DNA of 64,000 bases. Source: Gammaproteobacteria bacterium. GTDB lineage: Bacteria; Pseudomonadota; Gammaproteobacteria; Burkholderiales; Burkholderiaceae_C. The notes under the pieces are model-generated. The model searched no databases, had not been told where the DNA came from, and saw only the letters and a list, made by a program, of their open reading frames with translations. Location: the NCBI GenBank assembly GCA_018820395.1, contig JAHJOG010000272.1, positions 1 through 64,000 on the forward strand, read 5' to 3'. Shown here in pieces: positions 1 to 8,531 of this stretch. A program made the position numbers and the translations under genes. Every line of letters begins with the position of its first letter. Position 1 is the first letter of the stretch.

Positions 1-347
1 CCATCGAGCGGGCTCAGCTTGCCCATCAGCACGAAGTAATAGCCCTTGAAGGCGCCGGTGCGTTCCAGAGCCGCCTGGTCTGCCGGCGTCTCGACCACGC
101 ACAGCTTGGTGGCATCGCGGCGCGCATCGGCGCACACGCGGCAGATCGGAGCCTCGGTGAAGGTGTTGCAGCGATCGCAATGCCGCACCTGCGTCGACGC
201 CTGCTGCAAAGCGCGCGACAGCACCTGCGCGCCGTCACGGTCGTGTTGAAGCAGATGAAAGGCCATCCTCGAGGCCGACTTGACTCCCACGCCCGGGAGC
301 CGCCGCAAGGCTTCGATCAGTCCGTCCAGCGCGCTCGAGTCCGCCAT
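1..347 (-). CDS. recR: Recombination mediator RecR (partial, C-terminus off the window)
   Basis: RecR works with RecFO to load RecA on gapped DNA. About 115 residues are visible, starting [20 protein letters not shown], which is the usual RecR N-terminus with its helix-hairpin-helix segment. The zinc finger follows, with Cys pairs in HCDRC and ICRVC, and then the start of the Toprim domain ([12 protein letters not shown]). The frame is open to the left edge, so the gene is cut by the window and not broken. It lies 19 bases downstream of ybaB in the conserved dnaX-ybaB-recR order. The start was chosen because it fits the family N-terminus; the ribosome binding site is weak. Confidence 0.93.
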   Translation of the reverse strand, partial: MADSSALDGLIEALRRLPGVGVKSASRMAFHLLQHDRDGAQVLSRALQQASTQVRHCDRCNTFTEAPICRVCADARRDATKLCVVETPADQAALERTGAFKGYYFVLMGKLSPLD

Positions 348-366
348 CAGGCCGTGCGCGCGCTCT

Positions 367-699
367 TCAGAAAGGCAGCTTCATGCCGGGCGGCAGGCCG
401 GGCATGCCAGCGCTCAGCTTGCCCATCTTTTCCTCGCTGGTTTCTTCGGCCTTGCGCACCGCGGCGTTGAAGGCCGCGGCGACCAGGTCTTCGAGCATGT
501 CCTTGTCGTCCGTGAGCAGGCTCGGATCGATGGTGATGCGCTTCACGTCGTGCTTGCACGTCATCAGCACCTTCACCAGGCCGGCGCCCGATTCGCCTTC
601 GACCTCGATGGTGGCCAGCTCTTCCTGAGCCTTCTTGAGGTTGTCCTGCATGGCCTGCGCCTGCTTCATCAGGCCGGCAAGTTGTCCTTTGTTGAACAT
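367..699 (-). CDS. ybaB: YbaB/EbfC family nucleoid-associated protein
   Basis: A 110-residue YbaB/EbfC protein. Family members are dimeric DNA-binding proteins, usually encoded between dnaX and recR. The sequence has the expected helical N-terminus ([20 protein letters not shown]), the central beta region with [13 protein letters not shown], and the short Met/Pro/Gly-rich tail. Length is standard. It sits 60 bases downstream of dnaX and is probably co-transcribed with dnaX and recR. Confidence 0.95.
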   Translation of the reverse strand: MFNKGQLAGLMKQAQAMQDNLKKAQEELATIEVEGESGAGLVKVLMTCKHDVKRITIDPSLLTDDKDMLEDLVAAAFNAAVRKAEETSEEKMGKLSAGMPGLPPGMKLPF

Positions 700-759
700 G
701 TTTCGATCCTGTGTATGTCGTTGGATAAAAGGTTGAAAGAAGAATATTCGAAATCGACT

Positions 760-2700
760 TCAGGCCGGGCGCAAGGTGCCCGGAACGATCCGCGCGTCCC
801 ATTCGCGCATCATGGTCTGGATCTCGGGATCGCTGTGAATGGCCTCCTCGGCCGCCCGCTGTCGTGCTTCGGCCAGCCGCCGGTTACGCATCGCCGGACT
901 GTCGCTCACCATTCCGATTTCGATGGCGATCCTGACGCCGTGGCCCAGTGCGGCCAGCGCCGCCTGCAGCTTGTCACGGCTGCTCGGCTGGTTGAGCGAT
1001 TCTCGCTCGATCCGCAAGAGCCATTGGTCCACGTCGCGCGCCACCAGTTGCGATTGCAGCGCCAGCTCCCTGGCCAACGCCGCAATGGCTTCGGCCGCCA
1101 CCAGGTCGGTCACCAGCGCGTGCCAGAAGTCGCCTTCCTCACTGGACACCATGGCGGTCGCCTCGCTCTCGCTCGCGCGGGCGGCGTCGTATGCCGCTTC
1201 GCGCGCACCGGCCGGAGGCTGCACACGCACCTGAACGGCCATCACCTGCATGTCGGCCTGCTCGATGCGGACGCGAGGCGTTGCGGGTGCGGAATCCGCG
1301 TCGCCGGGTGCGGGGCTCGACCTCGGAGGAAGCGATTCGATCACCGGCAGACGTTGCCCTGGCGGCGCAGCGGGCCTCGACGCGGGGCCTGGCTCGGCCG
1401 GCGCCTGCGCTCTCGACGCGGGCCTTGCCTGGCCCTCCGCGCGTTCGGCCAGGGGTTCGGGCGAGTGCGCAGGGGAAGATGCACGCACAGGTGCGGATGG
1501 GGGCTGAAGAACTGCCCTGGCTGCAGCCGGCACCGGCGTCAACGCCGGTGCCGACGCCTCATTCAGAGTTTTTTTTTCCTCGCTCGCCGCTCCGGACGGC
1601 TTGAAAGCCAGCAGCCGCAGCAACACCATCGTGAGCGCCGCATATTCATCCGGCGCGAGACCCAGCTCGGCGCGACCGTGCAGGCAGAGGCTGTAGAGGA
1701 GTTGAGTCTCGTCGGGCGGCATCAGCGCAGCGAGACGGACCGTTTCGGCTTCATCCGGGTCGGACGCGACGGTGGCTTCGATGCGTGCCGGCACCGCCTG
1801 CAGCACGGCCATGCCCTGCAGCACCGCCGTCATCTCCTCCAGCGTCGAAGCGGCAGAAAGCCCCTCGCGCCGCAGACCTTCGGCCGTTTCCACCACCGTC
1901 TTCCCGTCGCCCAGAGCCAGTGCCTCGATCAGGCGCAGCACGTGGCCGCGGTCGACGCTGCCGAGCATCTGTCGCACACCCGCTTCGACCAATCGGCCGT
2001 CGCCGAACGCGATGGCCTGGTCGGTCAGCGACAACGCATCGCGCATCGATCCGCGGGCGGCACGGGCGATGAGCCGCAAGGCGTGCGCCTCGGCAGGGAC
2101 TTCTTCGGCTTGCAGCACGCGCGTCAGATGGTCGAGCACCGTCTCTGCTGCCATGGGACGCAAATTGAATTGCAGGCAGCGCGAGAGCACGGTGACGGGG
2201 ACCTTCTGCGGATCGGTCGTCGCCAACACAAACTTGAGGTATTCGGGCGGCTCCTCGAGCGTCTTCAACATCGCGTTGAACGCGTGGCCCGTGAGCATGT
2301 GCACTTCGTCGATCATGAATACCTTGAAGCGTCCCTGGACCGGCTTGTACACCGCCTGTTCGAGCAGTGCCTGCACCTCGTCCACACCACGGTTCGACGC
2401 AGCGTCGAGCTCGGTGTAGTCCACGAAACGTCCCGAATCGATGTCGCGGCAGGCCTGGCAAACGCCGCAAGGCGCCGCCGTGATCCCGCCCTGCCCGTCC
2501 GTGCCCTGGCAATTGAGCGACTTGGCCAGGATGCGCGACACCGTCGTCTTTCCGACGCCGCGCGTGCCCGTGAACAGATAGGCATGGTGCAAGCGCTGCG
2601 AAGTCAGTGCGTTTTCCAGCGCCTGCACCACATGCTCCTGCCCGACCATCTCGCTGAACGTACGGGGGCGGTGTTTGCGAGCGAGCACGAGATAGGCCAT
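760..2700 (-). CDS. dnaX: DNA polymerase III subunits tau/gamma
   Basis: This 646-residue protein is the clamp-loader ATPase that loads the beta clamp and couples the polymerase to DnaB. The AAA+ module is at the N-terminus, with Walker A GTRGVGKTT near residue 47, a four-Cys zinc module (CQGTDGQGG region with CGVCQAC), Walker B DEVHML and sensor 1 ATTDPQK. Domain III ends near residue 370. A Pro/Ala-rich linker and the C-terminal tau domain for DnaB and alpha contact follow. Codons 375-377 contain an A9 run with a downstream hairpin (separate entry), suggesting that a gamma form of about 380 residues is also made. First gene of the dnaX-ybaB-recR cluster. Confidence 0.96.
   Translation of the reverse strand: MAYLVLARKHRPRTFSEMVGQEHVVQALENALTSQRLHHAYLFTGTRGVGKTTVSRILAKSLNCQGTDGQGGITAAPCGVCQACRDIDSGRFVDYTELDAASNRGVDEVQALLEQAVYKPVQGRFKVFMIDEVHMLTGHAFNAMLKTLEEPPEYLKFVLATTDPQKVPVTVLSRCLQFNLRPMAAETVLDHLTRVLQAEEVPAEAHALRLIARAARGSMRDALSLTDQAIAFGDGRLVEAGVRQMLGSVDRGHVLRLIEALALGDGKTVVETAEGLRREGLSAASTLEEMTAVLQGMAVLQAVPARIEATVASDPDEAETVRLAALMPPDETQLLYSLCLHGRAELGLAPDEYAALTMVLLRLLAFKPSGAASEEKKTLNEASAPALTPVPAAARAVLQPPSAPVRASSPAHSPEPLAERAEGQARPASRAQAPAEPGPASRPAAPPGQRLPVIESLPPRSSPAPGDADSAPATPRVRIEQADMQVMAVQVRVQPPAGAREAAYDAARASESEATAMVSSEEGDFWHALVTDLVAAEAIAALARELALQSQLVARDVDQWLLRIERESLNQPSSRDKLQAALAALGHGVRIAIEIGMVSDSPAMRNRRLAEARQRAAEEAIHSDPEIQTMMREWDARIVPGTLRPA
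1528..1578 (-). promoter_or_regulatory. Putative programmed slippage site in dnaX (A9 run plus hairpin)
   Basis: On the coding strand, codons GAA AAA AAA ACT give nine consecutive A residues (1577 down to 1569), containing an A AAA AAA heptamer in the reading phase. Fifteen bases downstream is a perfect 11-bp stem with a four-base loop (1553 down to 1528). A -1 shift or an extra A adds Asn-Ser-Glu and then stops. Loss of one A adds Leu and stops. Either way the product ends at residue 378-380, right after domain III. Escherichia coli dnaX (ribosomal frameshift) and Thermus dnaX (transcriptional slippage on A9) use comparable sites. The sequence is direct; the function is inferred. Confidence 0.7.
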
Positions 2701-2842
2701 CGGCGCATTTTAGGTCGCCTGTCCGTCGCGCCCCGGGTGAGTGTGCGCCTAGACTCTTCCGCCCCGAAGACGAGATCGAGCATCGAAGCTCTGCGGAACC
2801 CTCACTCGAAGTTTGGTATTGCGCCCTACCCTACAATGGCTC

Positions 2843-2943
2843 CTGACGGGCCTCCCCGCATGGTGAAGTGGCCAACCGGGTCAGGTGGGGAACCAAGCAG
2901 CCCTAACTGCGTAGTCAGTGCCGGGGGTAAGGCTCGTCAACTA
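2843..2943 (+). ncRNA. ffs: Bacterial small SRP RNA (4.5S RNA)
   Basis: RNA of the signal recognition particle, partner of Ffh in co-translational targeting. The conserved apical hairpin is clear: GGTCAGG, a GGAA tetraloop (2889-2892) closed by GG/CC, then AAGCAGCC. The basal arms pair: TGACG (2844-2848) with CGTCA (2935-2939), GCC with GGC, and CCCCGCA with TGCCGGGG. A -10-like TACAAT lies at 2832-2837. The 5' end is estimated from pairing and the -10. The 3' end lies in the integration repeat; the T-rich stretch expected after it is absent here and is found at 15069-15077. Confidence 0.9.
2926..2943 (+). repeat. Left attachment core (attL), 3' end of ffs
   Basis: The 18-base sequence GGTAAGGCTCGTCAACTA is identical to 15051-15068. 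It forms the 3' strand of the ffs basal stem, so the element restores the RNA end on integration, as tRNA-targeting elements do. Confidence 0.85.
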
Positions 2944-2985
2944 ATTCCGAAGAAGTCCAAGGCTGACAAATAGTTAGCCGCCGAC

Positions 2986-3002
2986 AAGGACTTACCGACC
3001 TC
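2986..3002 (+). repeat. Left arm-type inverted repeat
   Basis: AAGGACTTACCGACCTC matches the reverse complement of 14991-15007 at 15 of 17 positions. It starts 42 bases inside the left core. A TGTATCACTTG follows at 3007, matching TGTATCACCTG at 14981 in direct orientation. The position and symmetry suit arm sites for the integrase or an excision factor. Confidence 0.6.
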
Positions 3003-3077
3003 TCGCTGTATCACTTGCCTGTGTCACTTCCGAAAAACCGGTCCGCGAAGATGCGGTCCAGCACCACGGAAAACGAC

Positions 3078-4754
3078 ATGGCGAAAGTCGAAGGGTTGAA
3101 CCTGCGGGGCTCCCGTTACTACGTCCGGGTACTCATTCCCGACGACCTCAAAGCTGCCTTCGGGAAGCACCGCGTGAACCTCTCCTTGGGCACCAGCGAC
3201 CGCCGCGAGGCGACCCTCCTGGCAACCCTCAAGAGGGCCGAGTGGCTCGCCGACTTCCAGGCGAAGCGGAGCGAGTTGAACCCGTCGCTGGTTGGCGCCA
3301 TCACGCCCGACATGGCCGCACTGTTAGCCGCTCGGGTCCGGGCCTATGTGCTTGCCGACGATGACCGCGTGCGTGCCGATCTGCCGCTCCTTGCGGAGAT
3401 GGTTCACATTCGTCGCGAGCTTGCGAAGCGGGACGCCAACCCGCTCATCATCCCTCAGTGGGAACCCTCAGAGCCCCGTGTCGATGACCTGACCGGCGCC
3501 ACCGAGGAGGAGCGTGAGGAACTGTCCGGCGTGAATGCCTACCTTGATGGGAAAGCTGCCGTGGCACTTGCTGGCCGCAACCTCGCTGCCGTGCTCCCGC
3601 TGGTGCAAGCCGAAGCCGCCAAGCTCGGGGTTGTGTTCGATGCCAAGACACCCGGCGCCCGCGAGGCCCTTTTGTTGGCCCTCAACGCCTACCGCACCGG
3701 GCTACGTGGGGTGACCCTTAGGGACGCCGGGGAGGTGGTCGCTACACCAGTGGTCTCTGCCACCGTGTCCCCGAAGCTTAAGGCCCGCACCCTTCGGGAC
3801 GTATTCGATCAATGGAAGGTGTCGGGTTCCAAGAGGCGCTCGGACGATTCCATCGCGGCCTATGACCGTGCCCTGCGACAGTTCGAGGGGCAGCATCATG
3901 GCGTCAACCTGGAGGCCATCAATCGCGAGCTTGGCAACGCCTACCGCACATGGCTGCGAGGCCAGTCGTCCATCTCGTCCAAGACACAGCGCGACCGCAT
4001 CACGGCCCTCAAGTCCCTGCTCAAGTTCGCTGCTATCGAACTCGAATGGATTCCCAAGCACCCCTGGATGGGGCTCGACATCGAGACCATCACCGAAGAC
4101 CCGCGCCGTGCATGGGAGGATGAAGAACTGGCGACGTTGTTTGCCGCACCGCTGCACGCGAGCTACGTACTTCCGAAGGCCCGCAACGCTGGCCGGGAAG
4201 CGGCCTACTGGCTTCCCCTTCTGGGTCTCTTCACGGGGGCTCGATTGGGTGAACTCTGCCAGCTTCGGACGGCTGATGTGCAGAACGTGAAAGGCATCGA
4301 CGTGCTGGTGGTCACGGACGATGGTGAGGACCAGAAGGTGAAGACCGAGGCCGGACGCCGAAGCGTTCCGATCCACAGCGAACTCATTCGCCTCGGCTTT
4401 CTTCGGTACGTCGAGACCATCAGGGCATCGGAAAGCGACGCCTTATGGCCCTCTCTGCCGCTCCGTGAAGGGAAGCCGAGCGACTACTTCGGGCGATGGT
4501 TCCGCGAGCACCGGACGCCGCTGGGGCTGAAGCCGACCTTCCACTACTTCCGGCATACGGTGCGCCCGTTGATGCGCCGCGCCGGGTTCAGTGAAAGCAC
4601 GCAGGACAAGATCACGGGTCACGAAACAAAAGGGAGTATTGGTAGCACCGTCTACGATCACTGGACGCTGAAAGAGCTTCAGAGCGCCGTAGAAGCGATC
4701 CAGTACCCCACCCTCAGGTTGTGTGTTGTGACGCCGTCAGGGTTGACGGACTGA
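3078..4754 (+). CDS. Tyrosine-type site-specific integrase
   Basis: A 558-residue integrase that probably moves the element in and out of ffs. The N-terminus (NLRGSRYYVRVLIPDDLKAA) resembles the DUF6538-type arm-binding region. A core-binding SAM-like domain is centred near residues 250-330, followed by the catalytic domain. Catalytic residues are visible: Arg in TGARLGELC (about residue 389), HYFRHT with the second Arg (about 492), GHE, and Tyr in TVYDHW (about 526). The ATG at 3078 is preferred over an upstream ATG at 3015, since homology begins there. The gene starts 134 bases inside attL, and its 3' end overlaps the convergent nuclease gene by 41 bases. Confidence 0.92.
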   Translation: MAKVEGLNLRGSRYYVRVLIPDDLKAAFGKHRVNLSLGTSDRREATLLATLKRAEWLADFQAKRSELNPSLVGAITPDMAALLAARVRAYVLADDDRVRADLPLLAEMVHIRRELAKRDANPLIIPQWEPSEPRVDDLTGATEEEREELSGVNAYLDGKAAVALAGRNLAAVLPLVQAEAAKLGVVFDAKTPGAREALLLALNAYRTGLRGVTLRDAGEVVATPVVSATVSPKLKARTLRDVFDQWKVSGSKRRSDDSIAAYDRALRQFEGQHHGVNLEAINRELGNAYRTWLRGQSSISSKTQRDRITALKSLLKFAAIELEWIPKHPWMGLDIETITEDPRRAWEDEELATLFAAPLHASYVLPKARNAGREAAYWLPLLGLFTGARLGELCQLRTADVQNVKGIDVLVVTDDGEDQKVKTEAGRRSVPIHSELIRLGFLRYVETIRASESDALWPSLPLREGKPSDYFGRWFREHRTPLGLKPTFHYFRHTVRPLMRRAGFSESTQDKITGHETKGSIGSTVYDHWTLKELQSAVEAIQYPTLRLCVVTPSGLTD

Positions 4755-5643
4755 CTGAGCTGCCCGCTACATGGAGCGCCAACAAGTCTTTTCCTTCTGC
4801 GTCGCGTGTTGCAACGAACAGAGCTGGATTTCCCATGATCTGCGTAGGCGCCCACAGCACCTTCACGTCACCGAAGGAGTGGCGCCTAACCCCGAAGGTG
4901 GATATCGAGCACGTGACCGGACCTCGGATGTTCATCGCCAGAATCTCCCGGAACACCGAAGGATCGATCTTCTGAATAAAAAATGGCCTACCCAGGGAGT
5001 CGCGGGGGGGTTCCCAGATCAACTCGAACGCCTTGTGCTCGGGGGTTGCTCTCGCTACGAGATGGTCGTGCACGTATTGCTGCTGGACAAGTTTCGCAAC
5101 GACTTCAGAGACATAGCCAAGTAGGTTGCCATTTGCGTCAAACACATTGTTGTCTGGCGAACAGATCACCGTCTCTGCATCGAGTTCTTCCGTCGCGGGA
5201 ACTTTCACCCGAATCTGCTCGACGGAAATAGTTGTTTCCTTCTGCCAGAGCGAACTCCCGATGCCGAACATCGCGGGAAAACGTTCTTCGTCGATGTCAT
5301 CGAGCGCAACAGTCTCCATGTCGTAAAGAGTTGCAGCGCGACGCGCCTCCGGCGTGAATCCTTTGCGGGACGCGAGTATCAGTGCATTCGTCGGAAGACG
5401 GCTATGCTTTTCCTTCATGGCGTCCACCCATCCCACGTCAGCCGGTCGGGCATGGTCTCTGCATTCGACGCATACCCGCACGGGTGTGCCACCCACGCTA
5501 CTTTCGATGCAAACGTCCACCTCCCGCAGCCCCTTTGTGAGACGGTCACGGAGAAGCTTTGACTCGGTAACCTTCGCGCCGTCGGCGAGATTGATCCGAA
5601 TGGCATATATGAGACGCTGAAACTCATTTGAACGTCGCGGCAT
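4714..5643 (-). CDS. Mrr-like PD-(D/E)XK restriction endonuclease-type protein
   Basis: A 309-residue protein. Residues 20-110 resemble the Mrr/type IV restriction nuclease fold. REVDVCIES, VRVCVECRD and the later TNALILASRKGFTPEA fit the beta-hairpin, catalytic strand and following strand of a PD-(D/E)XK core. The usual E-x-K is E-x-R here (ECRD). The remaining 200 residues are not recognised. The start at 5643 has a GGA-type site upstream; an in-frame start at 5697 is possible. The gene converges on the integrase and overlaps its end. It may be a DNA-targeting defence protein, but substrate and activity are unknown. Confidence 0.6.
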   Translation of the reverse strand: MPRRSNEFQRLIYAIRINLADGAKVTESKLLRDRLTKGLREVDVCIESSVGGTPVRVCVECRDHARPADVGWVDAMKEKHSRLPTNALILASRKGFTPEARRAATLYDMETVALDDIDEERFPAMFGIGSSLWQKETTISVEQIRVKVPATEELDAETVICSPDNNVFDANGNLLGYVSEVVAKLVQQQYVHDHLVARATPEHKAFELIWEPPRDSLGRPFFIQKIDPSVFREILAMNIRGPVTCSISTFGVRRHSFGDVKVLWAPTQIMGNPALFVATRDAEGKDLLALHVAGSSVSPSTLTASQHTT

Positions 5644-5911
5644 AAGCTGATTTTCCCATGCGGTCGCGCGGTCCTTGAGCATGGCCGGCAGTAGCACCGA
5701 AGTGACCTATTTCCTGAACTCCGTGGACTCGGGTTCGTGGGGCTTCGGGATCAGCGAGTAGGTAGGCTGGCCACCGGCCGATTGCGCGGTCGCGTGGCAT
5801 GTCGTTTCTGCGGGTAGATGCCACGATGAGCCCTCCCTACCCCTTGCCTCCTCTAAATGGCGTCTCCTGGCCCCTTACAGCGAGCCCGCACGGGGCATCC
5901 TCACCGCCCGT

Positions 5912-6187
5912 TCACTCCGGCAACTGATCCAATTCATCCAGCGTCGCCCTCAGTTCCTTTAACCCCTTCACAGCCGCTTTGAAAGCCGTGATCGACACGC
6001 CCTGCCCTATCGCACAGACCATCACGAACTTCTCGAAGGCATCCCCGATGGGACCCTCCAGCAAGTCATGGCTTTCGAGGATTGAGTTGCCTGCGAGGAA
6101 CAATTCAGCGAGCGCCCGTGCGGGCCGTGAATGGGCCTTGTCGAAGGTTGCCGTGAGGACTGCGAATTCGGCTGGTGAGGCGGGCAT
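5912..6187 (-). CDS. Hypothetical protein (91 aa)
   Basis: A small, mostly helical protein starting MPASPAEFAVLTATFDKAHS and ending LDELDQLPE. The start was chosen for a GGGAG site about seven bases upstream; a longer frame begins at 6337 but has no such site. No family was recognised. It lies alone between the nuclease and the YegP-like gene and has no motif suggesting a function. Confidence 0.45.
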   Translation of the reverse strand: MPASPAEFAVLTATFDKAHSRPARALAELFLAGNSILESHDLLEGPIGDAFEKFVMVCAIGQGVSITAFKAAVKGLKELRATLDELDQLPE

Positions 6188-6395
6188 GAACGGGCTCCCG
6201 AAGCGGCAACAACGATACCGGGTATGGATCGGCAAGTCACGCTCGATCGTTTCGCTCGACGTCTTCAAGGCGTCGTTTCGCTTGCGAGGCCGGTCCTCTC
6301 GGCTAAACCCTGTGGGGGTTGCCCCCTCCGGGCGCACCGTTTAGGCTCCCTCTGAGGCCCGATCCCGATTCCCACGATTCACACAGGAGGCAGAT

Positions 6396-6728
6396 ATGGC
6401 AGGTTGGTTTGAAGTGAGCAAGAGCACCAGGGGTCAGTACTTCTTCGTGCTCAAGGCCGGCAACGCTGAGACGATCTTGACCAGCGAGGAGTACACGAGC
6501 AAGGCGTCTGCGGACGGTGGCATTGCCGCAGTGCAATCCAACTGCACTTCTACCGATCGCTATGAAAAGAAGACCTCCAGCAACGGGAAGCCGTTCTTCA
6601 TCTTGAAGGCCGCGAACCATCAGGTCATCGGGACGAGCCAGATGTATGCGTCGGAGCAGTCTCGCGACGGAGGCATCGAGGCGGTAAAGAGCAACGGCAC
6701 GACGAAGACGATCAAGGACAACACCTGA
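6396..6728 (+). CDS. YegP/DUF1508 family protein
   Basis: A 110-residue protein with two tandem copies of the DUF1508 unit. Each begins with a Tyr/Phe-rich strand (GQYFFVLKAGN and GKPFFILKAAN) and ends in a DGGI segment. Length and two-repeat layout are standard for YegP, a small dimeric protein of unknown function. An AGGAGG-like site precedes the start (CACAGGAGGCAGAT). It is often carried on accessory DNA; its role in this element is unknown. Confidence 0.88.
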   Translation: MAGWFEVSKSTRGQYFFVLKAGNAETILTSEEYTSKASADGGIAAVQSNCTSTDRYEKKTSSNGKPFFILKAANHQVIGTSQMYASEQSRDGGIEAVKSNGTTKTIKDNT

Positions 6729-6768
6729 AGGGGAGCCCGAAGGGGGTCGCACAGATACCCGGAGGGAT

Positions 6769-6785
6769 GCTATCAAAATGATAGC
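6769..6785. repeat. 17-bp inverted repeat GCTATCA-AAA-TGATAGC
   Basis: A perfect 7-bp inverted repeat with a three-base spacer, in the 253-base gap between the YegP-like and BRO-N genes. It could be an operator or a scattered intergenic palindrome. Nothing else is recognised in the gap. Confidence 0.4.
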
Positions 6786-6981
6786 AAAACAAGACGTTGT
6801 CCGAGACCCAAAGGTTTCCAACAGGTGCCCGCCCGTGGATCAGGCATCCATTCAGAACAGAGCACAGCGGCGACCCTTGCTGGTGAGCACAGGAGACGAG
6901 TTCGAGGGCCGATGCACCCTACCCCTCGCCTCGCGGTGATCGCGGCTCCTACGCTGCTACGGCAAGCCTGCGCAGCATCGC

Positions 6982-7626
6982 TTACCGGCTGACCTTTACG
7001 AGCATCTCCATGCCGTCATCAACGCCATACGATCCAGCCGACAACACGACCTCCACCGGCAGGCCCATCTCTCGGGAAACCTTCTCGGCAGACACCCGAC
7101 ACCACTCGCGCTGTTGCGACAGGCTTCTCCAGTGGACATGCTCGGTCTCTTTGTCGTACCTCCGAACGGCTTCCCCAAGGAGGCGCCGAGTGCCCACATA
7201 AAGGGCGTCCTGATCTTCGCGACCCAGTTTGTCGGCGCCTTGGATGTAGGCGCCCTGCTTGCGGATGGTGGGAAGGACCTCATCGGTGATCCAGCGCCGA
7301 AAAGCCTTGGCCTCGGGCTTGTTGGACCCAAAGATGGCCTGAAAGAGCCCGGACTCGCTTATGACCGCTACGCCTCGATTTCCAAAACCGGCGAGTTGCA
7401 GGTTTTGCCGTTGATCGTCGTCGAGCCGCTTGGTCATCTCGTAAGCGTCTGAGTAGTCGAGAGCGTTTGCAACGTCCCTCGCGATGAACCACGGTTCGCC
7501 GTCACGCAGCAGTGCCCGCAGGGAGATGCTGAGGGTCTCTTTCACGGTGAACGTGAAGGTGAACCACTGGGGTGGCGCTGGGGACGTGGACACTCCCTCT
7601 GGCTTCGGGGTCGATGTCATGCTCAT
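6982..7626 (-). CDS. BRO-N domain (phage antirepressor-like) protein
   Basis: A 214-residue protein with a BRO-N domain at about residues 30-125. Hallmarks are GEPWFIARDVANALDYSD, the VISESGLFQAIFGSNKPEAK block and FRRWITDEVLPTIRKQGAY. Such domains bind DNA and occur in phage antirepressors. The C-terminal 85 residues are not a recognised effector domain. A strong GGAGG site precedes the start. The start overlaps the stop of the upstream gene (ATGA), so the pair is probably translated together. Confidence 0.82.
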   Translation of the reverse strand: MSMTSTPKPEGVSTSPAPPQWFTFTFTVKETLSISLRALLRDGEPWFIARDVANALDYSDAYEMTKRLDDDQRQNLQLAGFGNRGVAVISESGLFQAIFGSNKPEAKAFRRWITDEVLPTIRKQGAYIQGADKLGREDQDALYVGTRRLLGEAVRRYDKETEHVHWRSLSQQREWCRVSAEKVSREMGLPVEVVLSAGSYGVDDGMEMLVKVSR

Positions 7627-7925
7627 ACGCCACCCTCCTTGTTTTCAATGGACTGAAACACGCGGGCTCCCGAGGGCTTCGCGAGGGTCATCATCTCGTG
7701 CGCCGCTCGGCGGTTCACGGCGTAGACCAACTGGACTCGCAGGAGGCGGTCTACAGCGGCGGCGTTCGTGAGATGTTCGCCGGTCTTGCTCTTGTGCTCG
7801 CGGATGTAGCTCTTCAGGGCACCGAACGTGGAGTTCCTGAAGGTGATGGAACGAACGATGAGGACTTCCTCGCTGGTGTTCGGGGTGGCTGGCTGAGCGG
7901 CGGGGATGTATGTCAAGGTTGACAT
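7623..7925 (-). CDS. Hypothetical protein (100 aa), coupled to the BRO-N gene
   Basis: A 100-residue protein with no recognised family. The middle part (RSITFRNSTFGALKSYIREHKSKTGEHLTNAAAVDRLLR) has a short strand followed by two helices, loosely like a ribbon-helix-helix DNA-binding unit. It is the first gene of a two-gene minus-strand unit, and its stop overlaps the start of the BRO-N gene by four bases. A regulatory role is possible but not shown. Confidence 0.5.
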   Translation of the reverse strand: MSTLTYIPAAQPATPNTSEEVLIVRSITFRNSTFGALKSYIREHKSKTGEHLTNAAAVDRLLRVQLVYAVNRRAAHEMMTLAKPSGARVFQSIENKEGGV

Positions 7926-8531
7926 GGATTTCTTTCGGTTGAGGATGAAGAAAAGCCCCGCACACCGTGAGGCATGAAGGGCTCGGGGGAAAAGGGCGCC
8001 AGCGCCGGTTTGCGCTTGCAGAGGCGACCTATCGGCAGCGGCTTGGAGTCACGTTATGGCGGACATGAGGGGCAACAAGCCACTGGCGATAGGAAGCTCG
8101 GGAGGGGCATCGTGGATTGAGGAGACCACGAAAGAATCACACCGTCAGAGGTGCAGCGTGAAGGGCTCAGGTTGGACACCTGAGGATGGCCTGAGGGGGC
8201 CACAACCGGGGGCTTCACGGGCATCATTCGGGGCATCCATCATGAGGATGAATCTCCTTGGTCTCACCATCGAACGATGCAGCCTGAAGGGCTCCTGTTG
8301 GTCTCGCTGAGGTCGCCACGCGGGGGTATCAACTGGTCACCTTCAGAAGCGTCTCCGTGTGTTCGGTCCTCCGCTCACCCCTGATGAGGGATGCACCCTA
8401 AGAACATCCTCAGGGCCTCGCCTTCGGCATTGGAAACGTTACCTATACGGCGAAATTGAGGAGCCAGCGTCCATGCGGGTTGCGGGCCGATTGGTGCTTA
8501 TTATTTAAGCAGACAACATGGGGTATTTCCG
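7926..8531. other. Long non-coding stretch of the island with an imperfect repeat
   Basis: About 600 bases without a convincing gene. It holds two 24-bp copies (8152-8175 and 8278-8301) of a TGCAGCxTGAAGGGCTCxxG element differing at three positions, 126 bases apart, and a GCTTA/TAAGC inverted repeat at about 8497-8511 near the end of the next gene. A GC-rich hairpin-like segment with AGCCC/GGGCT arms lies near 7955-7985 upstream of the 7925 gene. The role is unknown; it could be a regulatory region. Confidence 0.4.

Noticed and set aside
280-2973. An 897-codon open frame on the plus strand across dnaX
   Set aside because: It is antisense to dnaX and ybaB, shows the Arg/His-rich composition typical of shadow frames in GC-rich DNA, and has no recognisable domain.
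8056-8310. An 84-codon frame containing both copies of the 24-bp repeat
   Set aside because: The two copies are in phase and give similar peptides, but there is no good ribosome binding site and no family, so I treat it as non-coding with a repeat.
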